From contig CALUBX010000025.1 of assembly GCA_943914405.1 (NCBI GenBank), positions 1-24,699 of the forward strand: DNA of 24,699 nucleotides. Direction: 5' to 3'. The stretch's first letter is position 1, and each line of letters opens with the position of its first letter. The translations under genes were made by a program, and so were the position numbers. The notes under the pieces were generated by a model. That model was not told the DNA's origin, made no database searches, and saw only the letters and a list, made by a program, of their open reading frames with translations. Of this stretch, positions 6,685-14,499 are shown in pieces. This DNA is from an uncultured Hyphomicrobiales bacterium (GTDB lineage Bacteria > Pseudomonadota > Alphaproteobacteria > Rhizobiales > Rhizobiaceae).

Positions 6685-8223
6685 GTGAGCAATAATCGGA
6701 ATGATATCGCGCATCGCGCAGCCGTTGATCAGCGGCTCGATGACCCCGATGCTGGGCTGCTCGACGTCCGTCAGATCATCACGATTCTGCGGTTGGGCTA
6801 TCGCACGATCGGAATCGCGTTCGGCATCTCATTGCTCTGCGGAGCCGCCTATCTCGTCGTGACCCCCAAAACTTATCAGGCCGAAACCGTCCTGCTGATC
6901 GACCCCAAACTGCCGAATATTGCGCCATCGGCGGCAGTCACGGATGGAGTTGGACAGGATGCAGCTATGCTGGAGAGCCAGGTGGAGGTTATCGAATCCC
7001 GCCAGCTTCTCTTTCCGCTGTTTCAGGACCTGAAGCTTGCACAAGATCGTGAGTTTGCCGGCGGCGGACTTTTGTCCCGCATTCTGGGTTCGCAGCAAAG
7101 TGGTGCTCAGGCCGAGCAGGATGCCTTCGACAAATTCACCGAAGCGCTCAAGGTGGAACGGCGCGGGCTGACCTACATCCTGACGATCGCCTTCAAGTCG
7201 AAGGATCCGGACAAGGCCGCCCGACTGGCCAACGCAGTTGCGCAACGTTACGTCTCGGAGCAGATCGCCAAGAAGAGCGGCACGACGCGCAACGCCACCT
7301 CAATGCTGGAGGGGCGGCTCGTCGAGCTGCGTGCAAGCGTCGACAAAGCCGAACGAGCCGTGGAGGATTTCAAAGCGTCGCAGGGTTTTGTCGGCTTCAG
7401 CCAGGGGCCGGCCCTCTTTGAGTCTGAGCTGATGCAGGCGAGCCAGCAGCTTTCAGCAGCGACCGCGACCCAGAGTGCGGCAGAGGCACGCTACAAGCAG
7501 CTGGTTGCTGCCAGCAGGGGCGGGCCGGAGCGCTTCGGCGCCATTGATTCCGTGACGGCTGCGCAGTTGCGCTCACAATACAATGCGCGGGAAGCGGAAC
7601 TGCGCCGGCTGACAAATACGCTCGGCGTGCGACATCCCAACATCCAGAGCCAGAAGCTCGAAATGGACGAACTTCAGCGCCAGATGCAGCGCGAGGCAGA
7701 TCGGGTCGTGGATGGAGCCAAGCTGGATCTGGACGTGGCAAACCGCAATCTGACCGCCACCAAGGCCAAGGTGGATTCCCTGGTCGAGACCATTCGGGGC
7801 ATGCGTCAGTCCGAAGTTCAGCTGCGCGCACTCGATCGTGAAGCAGAAGCCCGCCGTAAGGTTCTCGAGGAATTCCTGCAACGCTCGCGCGAGACAGGCG
7901 AGCAGGCGACGATGGCGCGCCCCGATGCGGAGGTGATCACCGCTGCGGTTCCCCCTTCCAAGGCGGCGTGGCCGAAGGGAACCATCGTTCTGGCGCTTGC
8001 CGGCTTCATCGGGCTTGCAGCCGGTATCGTCATCACTTTTCTGCGCTCAGGCAGGACGCCGCCTCCTGCCGTTGTCCAGCCGGCAGCGCCAGAGCCCGCC
8101 TATAGGCGTCCCGACCGCGCGCCTGCGCCAAGTCTTCTGAGCCAGATTGGCTCCGAGCCACTTACACCCTCGCGCGAGGAGGCTCTCACCCGGCGCCGGG
8201 GCGCCGGAACGGGATCCCGATGA
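6685..8223 (+). CDS. Wzz/GumC-type polysaccharide chain-length determinant and export protein, no kinase domain
   Basis: Inner-membrane polysaccharide co-polymerase of 512 residues that would set polymer length and bridge the Wzy machinery to an outer-membrane Wza channel. Membrane segment 1 is at about 40-60 and the Wzz domain follows with AETVLLIDP. A long coiled-coil-prone periplasmic region (about 200-400) contains the GNVR-type motif TLGVRHPNIQSQ near 312. The pre-membrane motif RPDAEVITAAVPP (412-424) and membrane segment 2 (about 432-453) follow. After that comes only a proline- and arginine-rich tail of about 60 residues. The BY-kinase domain (Walker motifs, Tyr cluster) fused in ExoP/Wzc proteins is absent. 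The start is GTG with GAGGC about 10 nt upstream. It is the first gene of the wzz-GH5-wzx-wzy unit. Confidence 0.92.
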   Translation: MSNNRNDIAHRAAVDQRLDDPDAGLLDVRQIITILRLGYRTIGIAFGISLLCGAAYLVVTPKTYQAETVLLIDPKLPNIAPSAAVTDGVGQDAAMLESQVEVIESRQLLFPLFQDLKLAQDREFAGGGLLSRILGSQQSGAQAEQDAFDKFTEALKVERRGLTYILTIAFKSKDPDKAARLANAVAQRYVSEQIAKKSGTTRNATSMLEGRLVELRASVDKAERAVEDFKASQGFVGFSQGPALFESELMQASQQLSAATATQSAAEARYKQLVAASRGGPERFGAIDSVTAAQLRSQYNAREAELRRLTNTLGVRHPNIQSQKLEMDELQRQMQREADRVVDGAKLDLDVANRNLTATKAKVDSLVETIRGMRQSEVQLRALDREAEARRKVLEEFLQRSRETGEQATMARPDAEVITAAVPPSKAAWPKGTIVLALAGFIGLAAGIVITFLRSGRTPPPAVVQPAAPEPAYRRPDRAPAPSLLSQIGSEPLTPSREEALTRRRGAGTGSR

Positions 8224-8251
8224 GCCAGAGCTTGGACATGAGGTCCAGACG

Positions 8252-9415
8252 ATGGAAAGATCAACCATGTCCAGAATGACGTTTTCGAGAAGGACCATGC
8301 TGGGCGGTTTGGTCACATGCGCCTTCGCGACGGCAGCCCATGGACAGGTAGCCCCCGCCCCGCTGCGCTCGGCGACAGCGGCGGCACGGGTCAACACCGC
8401 ACGACGCGGCTTCAACCTGCCGGGCATCGGTGATACCCCCGTCGCGAAGATGCGCCGGATCGAGCCGCAAGCGCTACGGGCTCTGCGCAAGCTCGGCTTC
8501 GACACGATTCGCCTACCGGTCGATCCTTCATTGTTGACCCAGGACGCGAGCCAGACCGCAGTGTTTCTGTCGGCATTGACCTTGTCGGTCGAACAAATTC
8601 TCCTTGCAGGCTTCAGCCTCACCTTGGACATGCATCCCGGCGGCAAATCGTCCCAATTGCTGCGCAAGTCGCCAGAGATCGGTTCCCGCCTGATCCTCGA
8701 CGCTTGGCAGGCCCTGCTTCCCGTCTGCCTGGACCTGCCGGCGGATGCGGTCATGCTGGAAATGCTGAATGAACCGGCTCTACCTTCCGATCGATGGCGT
8801 GAGCTTCGGCCGAAGCTCGTCGAGTTGATCCGCAGCAAGACAGGCAGCCACACGCTGATCTGGGGCGCCGCGAACTACCAAACGATTGAAGAAACCATCG
8901 CCGACACCGGTCCTGAGGATGATAATGCCATAGCGGCTGTCCACTACTACTACCCGATGATCTTCACCCATCAAGGTCAGGATTGGTCTGAAGGGCCGCT
9001 CAAGGTAATCCGAGGCTTTCCTTTTCCATCCAGAGGCGATCTTCCCGAGATCCGTGACCTCAGGCAGCGCATGATGGCCCAAGGGCATCTGGATGCAGCG
9101 AAAATGATCGATGAGGAGACGAGGATCGAGTGGACGCCTAGCCGGATCGAAACCGACATGCAGCGTCTCCAGAAGTGGTCCGCTGCCAGCGGGTGGCCGG
9201 TGATCGTCAACGAATTCGGCGTGTACCGGGCCGGCGCGCGCGAAGCCGACCGCGCACTCTGGCTGAAATCCCTGCGCTCCAGCGCCGAAAAGTGCGGATT
9301 CGGCTGGGCGCACTGGGAGATCGACGAGGGTTTCGGTTTCATGTCCGACCGAAACGATCCCTTGTCGATCGAGCCCCGGCTGATCGATGCCCTGCTGGGA
9401 GCCGGTCATGGCTAG
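8252..9415 (+). CDS. Glycoside hydrolase family 5 endoglucanase-like protein with Tat signal
   Basis: Predicted secreted beta-glycan hydrolase of 387 residues. The N-terminus has a twin-arginine signal, SRRTML at 12-17, followed by a hydrophobic stretch ending near AHG (29-31), so export is as a folded protein. The mature part is a GH5 barrel: RGFNLPG (52-58), DTIRLPVDP (84-92), LTLDMHPGG (124-131), the acid/base Glu174 in MLNEPAL, HYYYP (231-235), the nucleophile Glu321 in VNEFGVYR, and Trp355 in the last barrel strand. The frame is open upstream into wzz. The ATG at 8252 was chosen for AGGT 7 nt upstream, while ATGs at 8267 and 8276 remain possible. Within a Wzy locus it probably trims or edits a beta-linked (perhaps 1,4-glucosyl) polymer, analogous in position to BcsZ in cellulose operons. 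Confidence 0.9.
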   Translation: MERSTMSRMTFSRRTMLGGLVTCAFATAAHGQVAPAPLRSATAAARVNTARRGFNLPGIGDTPVAKMRRIEPQALRALRKLGFDTIRLPVDPSLLTQDASQTAVFLSALTLSVEQILLAGFSLTLDMHPGGKSSQLLRKSPEIGSRLILDAWQALLPVCLDLPADAVMLEMLNEPALPSDRWRELRPKLVELIRSKTGSHTLIWGAANYQTIEETIADTGPEDDNAIAAVHYYYPMIFTHQGQDWSEGPLKVIRGFPFPSRGDLPEIRDLRQRMMAQGHLDAAKMIDEETRIEWTPSRIETDMQRLQKWSAASGWPVIVNEFGVYRAGAREADRALWLKSLRSSAEKCGFGWAHWEIDEGFGFMSDRNDPLSIEPRLIDALLGAGHG

Positions 9416-10691
9416 CCTGACGATGAAAAACGCTGTTCAGCGGATCCGCGCGCAGCAATGGCTGATCGGCGTGACGGAACAGGCCATCGTGGCGGTAACC
9501 AGCCTCGCCACCCTCGCCATCATGTCTCGCCAGATCGGGCTCGACGAGGTCGGGATCGTCGCATCGAGCCTGGTGCTCTGGATGCTCGTTGAGGCTCTTC
9601 AGCGCGCCATCGTCGTGCTGCCTCTGACCGCCACCTGCCCCCGACCGGAAGCGGATCTGGAGACCTTCGGGAGCTTTATCGCTCTGAATCTCGTCACGAC
9701 GCTGGTGTGCGCACTTGCCCTGCTTGCGATTGGGCTGCTGCTCTACCCCTATGATCCTGCTATGGGACTGGCGACCATCCTTTCGGCGCCGGTCAGCTTC
9801 TGCGGCTCGCTTTTCCTTTTCCTCAGGCAGGTTTTCTATCTGCTCGGGCGCCCGGTCCTGGCACTTGCCAACGCCATCTGCATCGCGCTTGTCACGTTCG
9901 GCGGCCTGGTCGTCGTGTGGCTGACGCCGCAGGCCGACGCTGTGACAGGCGCCACCGTCATTACGGTCGGTTACGGGGTTTCGTCGGGCGCGTTCATGAT
10001 ATGGGTCGGCTCCAAGGCACGCTATTCCCGCGAGGCATTCGGCAAACTTCTGGAACTGCGCCGCACCATGATGGAGTTCGCCACGGCCAGCGTCGCGCTC
10101 CACATCGCCACCAACGGCGCTCAGGTGCTGCTCGGCATTGTGTCCGGTCCTGCGGCGGTTGCGGTATTCTCGTTTGCCCGGACCCTGATCCGGCCGCTCA
10201 CCCTCGTGCAGCATGCGGTGGTGGATACCGAACGGTCGCGTATGGCACGGGTCATCGCCGAAGAGGGTGAGCAGGCGATCGGTCAGAGGGTGCGTGTGAT
10301 GCACGTCACCCTGCTCGTCACCTGCACCCTTCCCTTGATCGGCATCCTGCTGGTGACTGAGCCGCTGCTGTGGCTTCTTTACGGCGACAACGGCCTGACA
10401 GCCACGACAACGGCCCGGCTATGGGCTCTTGCGCTTGTTCCGGTGATATTCTCCTCTCCGTTCGAAGCCGCGCTGACCGTGATGCGCAAGAGCCGCGCAG
10501 TGGCGCGTGCCAACACCGTATCCATGGCGGTGATGGCGCTCGTGGTGCTCGCAGCCCTTGCCGCCGGTCGTTTCGACGCCAACGCGGCGGTCAGTTCGGT
10601 CGCGATCGCCTATGTCGCCGGGCTGATCAGCATGTATCGAAGCTACCGCGGTGCGCTTCCCTCCTTCCGGCTAAAGAGCGCGACGTCATGA
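9408..10691 (+). CDS. wzx: Wzx-type polysaccharide repeat-unit flippase (PST/MOP family)
   Basis: Polytopic inner-membrane protein of 427 residues predicted to flip undecaprenyl-diphosphate-linked repeat units to the periplasm. It begins with an amphipathic lead and the segment TEQAIVAVTSLATLAIMSRQ. About a dozen hydrophobic segments follow, separated by short basic loops, a normal length and layout for the family. The frame opens at 9387, but the ATG at 9408 has GGGAG 6 nt upstream and overlaps the GH5 gene by only 8 nt. The family call rests on the membrane layout, the N-terminus and the setting between a Wzz and a Wzy gene. Sequence conservation in this family is low, so substrate is not predictable. 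Confidence 0.82.
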   Translation: MASLTMKNAVQRIRAQQWLIGVTEQAIVAVTSLATLAIMSRQIGLDEVGIVASSLVLWMLVEALQRAIVVLPLTATCPRPEADLETFGSFIALNLVTTLVCALALLAIGLLLYPYDPAMGLATILSAPVSFCGSLFLFLRQVFYLLGRPVLALANAICIALVTFGGLVVVWLTPQADAVTGATVITVGYGVSSGAFMIWVGSKARYSREAFGKLLELRRTMMEFATASVALHIATNGAQVLLGIVSGPAAVAVFSFARTLIRPLTLVQHAVVDTERSRMARVIAEEGEQAIGQRVRVMHVTLLVTCTLPLIGILLVTEPLLWLLYGDNGLTATTTARLWALALVPVIFSSPFEAALTVMRKSRAVARANTVSMAVMALVVLAALAAGRFDANAAVSSVAIAYVAGLISMYRSYRGALPSFRLKSATS

Positions 10692-12223
10692 GCAGTGCGC
10701 AGGCAGCAGCCCTGTCCTCACCGATAAGCGCCGGACTGGCGACCGGGACCCGTACCGTCCTCATCGACTTCTTCGGCAGCGCGTCAGTCATCCTGCTCGG
10801 CGTGCTATTGATGCCCGGCAACATGACCCTCGCCTTCATCCTGTCTATGGTCGTCACCTTAGCGATTGCCTGCTGTGCCGGCCGGATGCTCCCGGCGCTC
10901 ATCCTGTTCTCACTGCTTTTTCAGAACGCCTTCATCGCCTTCATGACCGGTTTGGTCGAGGATACCTCGACCTTCGACACCATGAGGGCCTTGAACTTTG
11001 TGATCCTCATGACGGCTTTCGGGTCAGCCATGCTGTCGACCATCCTGCGGCCCGATCAGTATTCAAAGGAAATGCGCGGCTATCTGCGAATCCTCTGGCT
11101 GGGGCTGGGGCTGATCATCGTCTATTTGGGCCTGGGGCTTGCCGTTGGAAACGGCCGCGACGCAATTCTCTACTTCCGAAACCTGTGCACCCCGCTCGCC
11201 TGCTTCTACGTGGCGCTCGTCTGCGGCTATCGCTTCCGCCCGGCGCTTCTGCCGACGGCGGCCGTCTTCATGCTGGCTATCGTCCTCTACGGCTATTGCG
11301 AGCTATTCTTCAAAACCTCGTTCCTGTCCCTCTTCAACGGCGACAAGTACATCTATCTGCGCATGTACGACGAGCTTGTCTCGGGCTCCTTCCAGAAGCA
11401 GATGGAGCAGACCGGCTTCGTGCTTCGCGGCATCGAAGATTACATGACGGTGCCCCTGTTCAACATCACCGGCGCCGGCAACGACGTCATCCGCATCTTT
11501 AGACTGAGCGGCCCCAACTTCCATCCCATCAGCTACGGTTACGCCATGTCGATTCTCGGCATCTGGTGCATGGCGCAGGGCATAATCTGGCTGCCGTTAC
11601 TCGCGCTGCCCGTGATGATTTTCGTCGGTGCGAAAGGGGCTTTGGTGCTCTTCTTCATGTTTGTGCTGATGGCGATTGGCACGAAGATCATCCGTCCCCG
11701 CCAACTCGTGCTGCCCTTCCTGGCCATGCTGTGTCTTTACATCGTCGCCACAACCGTCCTTGGAATTCGTTCGCAGGATTTCCACGTCCTTGGTCTGATG
11801 AGCGGCTTCAAGGAGTTCCCGGGCAATCCTATTGGGCGCGGCCTTGGCAGCGGCGGCATCGTTTCGGCTCAAGGTCTGACGGTGGACTGGCAGGCGGCGC
11901 AGGCGAGCGGAGCAACGAACGTGCCTGTCGAAAGCACGGTGGGCGTGCTGCTTTACCAAATGGGGGTCGGCGCCCTTGCCGTGTTCGGAATGGTGCTCGC
12001 ACTCGCCCGCCGGTGCTGGGGTTACTTCCTGCACCTGCGATCGAATCTCTTCCTGTTCGGCTTCGTGTCGACCTGCGTCATCACTGCCAACGCCTTCTTC
12101 CAGGAGGAAGCCTATTTCGCGCCGCTGTCTCTAGGGCTCTGCCTTCTGCTTCTCGGCGGCACCATTGGAAGCCACCTGAAGACGTGCGACAACCCTGCGG
12201 CCGCGCAGGACCAAAGGCCCTAA
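10688..12223 (+). CDS. wzy: Wzy-type polysaccharide polymerase / O-antigen ligase-like membrane protein
   Basis: Very hydrophobic protein of 511 residues with roughly 12 membrane segments and one larger periplasmic loop at about 205-275 (from FFKTSFLSLFNGDKY on). A second loop follows LGIRSQDFHVLGLMSGFKEFPGNPIGRGLGSGG, where conserved Arg/Gly residues of the polymerase active region are expected. It would join flipped repeat units into polymer. The ATG at 10688 overlaps the flippase stop (ATGA); the open frame extends upstream only within the flippase gene. It is the last gene of this unit, followed by a 106-bp gap before the stress genes. An O-antigen ligase is the alternative, but the Wzz/Wzx neighbours favour a polymerase. 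Confidence 0.82.
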   Translation: MSSAQAAALSSPISAGLATGTRTVLIDFFGSASVILLGVLLMPGNMTLAFILSMVVTLAIACCAGRMLPALILFSLLFQNAFIAFMTGLVEDTSTFDTMRALNFVILMTAFGSAMLSTILRPDQYSKEMRGYLRILWLGLGLIIVYLGLGLAVGNGRDAILYFRNLCTPLACFYVALVCGYRFRPALLPTAAVFMLAIVLYGYCELFFKTSFLSLFNGDKYIYLRMYDELVSGSFQKQMEQTGFVLRGIEDYMTVPLFNITGAGNDVIRIFRLSGPNFHPISYGYAMSILGIWCMAQGIIWLPLLALPVMIFVGAKGALVLFFMFVLMAIGTKIIRPRQLVLPFLAMLCLYIVATTVLGIRSQDFHVLGLMSGFKEFPGNPIGRGLGSGGIVSAQGLTVDWQAAQASGATNVPVESTVGVLLYQMGVGALAVFGMVLALARRCWGYFLHLRSNLFLFGFVSTCVITANAFFQEEAYFAPLSLGLCLLLLGGTIGSHLKTCDNPAAAQDQRP

Positions 12224-12246
12224 GCTTAGACTCCGACAGAGTTTCA

Positions 12247-12271
12247 GGAACAAAACCACAGCCTTCCGGTT
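12247..12271 (+). promoter_or_regulatory. Candidate EcfG/RpoE2 general-stress promoter (GGAAC-N18-TT)
   Basis: GGAAC at 12247-12251 is followed by 18 nt and TT (12270-12271); read the other way it is GGAAC-N16-GGTT, one base from the GGAAC-N16-CGTT form. Promoters of the alphaproteobacterial general stress sigma factor (EcfG; RpoE2 in Ensifer) have this shape. It lies in the gap before the stress-protein trio and predicts a leader of roughly 50 nt. I found no similar GGAAC element in the other intergenic regions of the window. Confidence 0.6.
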
Positions 12272-12329
12272 GGGTGGCTGATCGCGGCCGTACAGCGGTG
12301 TGATCGTCCTCATAATCCGGGAGAGTTCC

Positions 12330-13037
12330 ATGACCGATAAAGATTTGGGCCAGGGCGTTAGGGGGACGACACCCTCAACCTACCCCTCCTTCAAGGATCA
12401 GGCCACATCCTATGGTGACGGCCAGGCGAGCCAGCAAGCGGCAACACCTACCGGCCCTTCCCAGACTGGCCCATCGCAGGCCAGCCCATCTCAGCCAACG
12501 TCATCGCAGCCAAGCAGGATCGATATCAAGCAGAAAGTCTCCGAAGACATCCGCTCGGTGCAACAGACTGCCCAAGATACCCTGTCCAGCGCGCAGGAAA
12601 AGGCCAAAGAAGCCGCAGCCAATCAGAAGAACATCGTTGCCGAGAAAGTGGGCGGTCTCGCCGCCGCGATGGACAAGATCGGGGGCGAACTGGAACAGGG
12701 AGAGCAGGCCGACATTGGCCGCATGACCCGAAACCTCGGCTCCACGCTTCAGAGGTTTTCCGACGACATCAAGGATCGCGACCTCGGACAGATTGCCGGT
12801 ATGGCGGAGGACTTCGGACGGAAGCAGCCGCTCGCCTTTCTCGGCCTCGCTGCCATCGCTGGGCTCGCCGCCAGCCGCTTCCTGACGGCTTCGGCCGCAC
12901 GCGGCCAGACAGGCCAGGCTTCGTCAACGCAGCAAGGCAATCTGAGCAGCGGCGCCACCTCGCGCTCTTCTTTACAACCCACCGGTTCCTCATCCACCGG
13001 ATCCGCTGTCACAGAGGACCAGATCCATGGCCAATAA
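12330..13037 (+). CDS. LEA-like nutrient-deprivation-associated protein (hypothetical)
   Basis: A 235-residue protein of low complexity, not assigned to a named enzyme family. Residues 1-62 are disordered and rich in Gly, Ser, Thr, Pro and Gln, with four short PSQ-type repeats at 43-61. Residues 64-107 form a charged, Ala-rich helix resembling late-embryogenesis-abundant proteins. Residues 168-186 are a hydrophobic segment preceded by GRKQPLAF, as in the membrane tail of YqjD/ElaB-like proteins. A Ser/Gly-rich tail ends the protein. The ATG at 12330 has CGGGAGAG 5 nt upstream. It overlaps the next gene by 11 nt. Order and content match a rhizobial set annotated as nutrient-deprivation-induced, probably membrane-anchored stress protectants. 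Biochemical role unknown. Confidence 0.8.
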   Translation: MTDKDLGQGVRGTTPSTYPSFKDQATSYGDGQASQQAATPTGPSQTGPSQASPSQPTSSQPSRIDIKQKVSEDIRSVQQTAQDTLSSAQEKAKEAAANQKNIVAEKVGGLAAAMDKIGGELEQGEQADIGRMTRNLGSTLQRFSDDIKDRDLGQIAGMAEDFGRKQPLAFLGLAAIAGLAASRFLTASAARGQTGQASSTQQGNLSSGATSRSSLQPTGSSSTGSAVTEDQIHGQ

Positions 13038-13443
13038 TGTCGAAAACCAACCGCTGTCCAGCCTGGTGACGGGACTTGTCGCAGACATCTCGGGCCTGTT
13101 TCGCAAGGAGATCAACCTTGCCAAGACCGAAGCCTCCGAAAAGATGTCGCATGCCCTGACCGGTATCGAAGCCTTCGCAGCCGGCCTTGTGTTCGCGATT
13201 GGGGCCATCGGCGTTCTGCTTGCAGCGCTCGTGAGCGGACTGACAGCGTTTCTCGTTGCTCAGGGAATGACAGAGCCGAGCGCCAACGCCCTGTCCTCCG
13301 TCGTCGTCGGAGTTGTCATGGCGCTGATTGCCTGGGGCATGATCTCCCGTGGCCTCGCCGCCCTGCGAGGGGAAAACCTCAAACTCGACCGCACCTCCGC
13401 TTCGCTTCGCCGCGATGCCCAGATCATCAAGGAGAGAACCTGA
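13027..13443 (+). CDS. Phage-holin-family / YqjE-like inner-membrane protein
   Basis: A 138-residue protein of the Phage_holin_3_6 (formerly DUF1469) superfamily. An amphipathic N-terminal helix (10-45, including LVADISGLFRKEINLAKTEASEKM) is followed by two membrane segments at about 47-77 and 88-108 and a basic C-terminal helix. Despite the superfamily name there is no phage context. E. coli YqjE, next to yqjD and yqjK, is the better comparison. The ATG at 13027 lies inside the end of the preceding gene, with GAGG about 9 nt upstream, and its stop overlaps the next start by 1 nt (TGATG). Probably a membrane partner of the two flanking stress proteins. Confidence 0.88.
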   Translation: MANNVENQPLSSLVTGLVADISGLFRKEINLAKTEASEKMSHALTGIEAFAAGLVFAIGAIGVLLAALVSGLTAFLVAQGMTEPSANALSSVVVGVVMALIAWGMISRGLAALRGENLKLDRTSASLRRDAQIIKERT

Positions 13444-14444
13444 TGGCTTACACATCCGAGAATGACAGCTCCGCCCGGATCGAGCGCGAGATCGAGGAAG
13501 ACCGCCGTCGCATCGAGGAGAGGATCGACGCGATCTCGCAGCGCATGTCGCCGGGCCAGATCGTCGATGAGGTCCTGACCTATGCCAAGTCCAGCGGCGG
13601 CGGCGAATATGTGTCCAACTTCGCCGGGGCGCTGAAAGGCAACCCGATACCCGTCGCACTGATGGGCGTGAGCCTGGCATGGCTGATGGCAGGCCCGAAA
13701 ACGGGCACCGCCGCCTACGTTCACGGCTCGGACCAGTCCGATCATGATTATCCGCTGGCAACCGTCCAAGGTCCGATCCGTCGGACCGGCCCGGTCCAAT
13801 CGGATGGCAGCAGCCGCTACAGCCACTTCACCGATACAGCCGGTCAGAAGTTCAGGGCGCTCACGGATGAAACTGGTCGTCGCGCCGGCCACTTCATGGA
13901 TGAAAGCGGTCGCAGTTTCCGCGGCTTTGCCGATGCATCAGGCCAGCAGATCTCGGATATCCGCGACGAAGCCGGCAAGCTGTTCGATGATGCCTCGGGC
14001 TGGATCTCGAAGACATGGCAGCAGGTGACGCAACAGGTCTCCGGTTCTGCCGGCTGGATGCGGGATCAGGCCAGCAGCGCCGGCCGCGGCTCGCTGGATC
14101 TCGGCTCGCAGCTCAACGACACCATCCTGAAGCACTTCAAGGATCAGCCCCTGATCGGCGGTGCGCTCGCCTTTGCCGTCGGCGCGGCAATTGGAGCGGC
14201 GTTGCCGCACACCCGTCAGGAAGACGAAGCGCTAGGTGAAGCGGCTGACGACGTGAAGAGCCGCCTGTCCGACCAGGCATCAAAAACGTTCGACAAGGCC
14301 GAAAGCCTTGCTACTGACGTCTATGGAAAGGCCGTGTCCGTGGCAGCCGAAGTGCATGATGTCGCACGTGATCGGATTGCCGAGGAGGCGCAAAACTTGC
14401 AGCGCCCCAGCTCCTCGACGCAACCGGCCAATCGACCGCATTGA
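13443..14444 (+). CDS. DUF3618 protein with five 11-residue repeats (nutrient-deprivation-induced type)
   Basis: A 333-residue protein. Residues 10-80 match DUF3618, starting with ARIEREIEEDRRRIEERIDAI and ending in a short hydrophobic helix (68-84). Residues 131-185 consist of five consecutive 11-residue repeats, each beginning D-x-(A/S/T)-G-(R/Q/K) with a hydrophobic residue near position 7: DTAGQKFRALT, DETGRRAGHFM, DESGRSFRGFA, DASGQQISDIR, DEAGKLFDDAS. Eleven-residue periodicity is characteristic of group-3 LEA and apolipoprotein-like amphipathic helices that lie on membranes. A hydrophobic segment (236-254) and a charged LEA-like helix (275-320) follow. Start ATG overlaps the upstream stop by 1 nt. 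Last gene before a strong terminator. Confidence 0.88.
   Translation: MAYTSENDSSARIEREIEEDRRRIEERIDAISQRMSPGQIVDEVLTYAKSSGGGEYVSNFAGALKGNPIPVALMGVSLAWLMAGPKTGTAAYVHGSDQSDHDYPLATVQGPIRRTGPVQSDGSSRYSHFTDTAGQKFRALTDETGRRAGHFMDESGRSFRGFADASGQQISDIRDEAGKLFDDASGWISKTWQQVTQQVSGSAGWMRDQASSAGRGSLDLGSQLNDTILKHFKDQPLIGGALAFAVGAAIGAALPHTRQEDEALGEAADDVKSRLSDQASKTFDKAESLATDVYGKAVSVAAEVHDVARDRIAEEAQNLQRPSSSTQPANRPH
13833..13997 (+). repeat. Five tandem 33-bp (11-codon) units within the DUF3618 gene
   Basis: Residues 131-185 are five in-register 11-residue units without gaps. The conservation is at the protein level (D1, G4, basic or polar residue at 5); the DNA units are diverged, so this is an old internal amplification and not a recent slippage product. 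Confidence 0.85.
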
Positions 14445-14462
14445 TCGAACGGTGAGTTAGGG

Positions 14463-14488
14463 AAATGCCCGCCTCGCTGCGGGCATTT
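14463..14488 (+). terminator. Rho-independent terminator after the stress trio
   Basis: Perfect 10-bp stem AAATGCCCGC (14463-14472) / GCGGGCATTT (14479-14488) with loop CTCGCT, followed by CTTTATAATCTTT. It lies 18 nt after the DUF3618 stop. The convergent amino-acid ABC ATPase ends at 14500, so the hairpin probably also stops leftward transcription, although the T-tract in that direction is short. Confidence 0.88.
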
Positions 14489-14499
14489 CTTTATAATCT

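Noticed and set aside
9339..10304. Minus-strand open frame of 321 codons
   Set aside because: Antisense to the GH5 end and the flippase; composition (very rich in His, Arg, Asp) is that of a mirror of membrane-protein codons.
12224..12329. Terminator after the polymerase gene
   Set aside because: Only a short, interrupted stem (AGCC...GGCT) without a T-tract is present, so read-through into the stress genes cannot be excluded.
13027..13443. Phage holin, hence a prophage remnant
   Set aside because: The superfamily name is historical; there is no endolysin, integrase or structural gene, and the neighbours match the YqjD/YqjE-like bacterial stress set.
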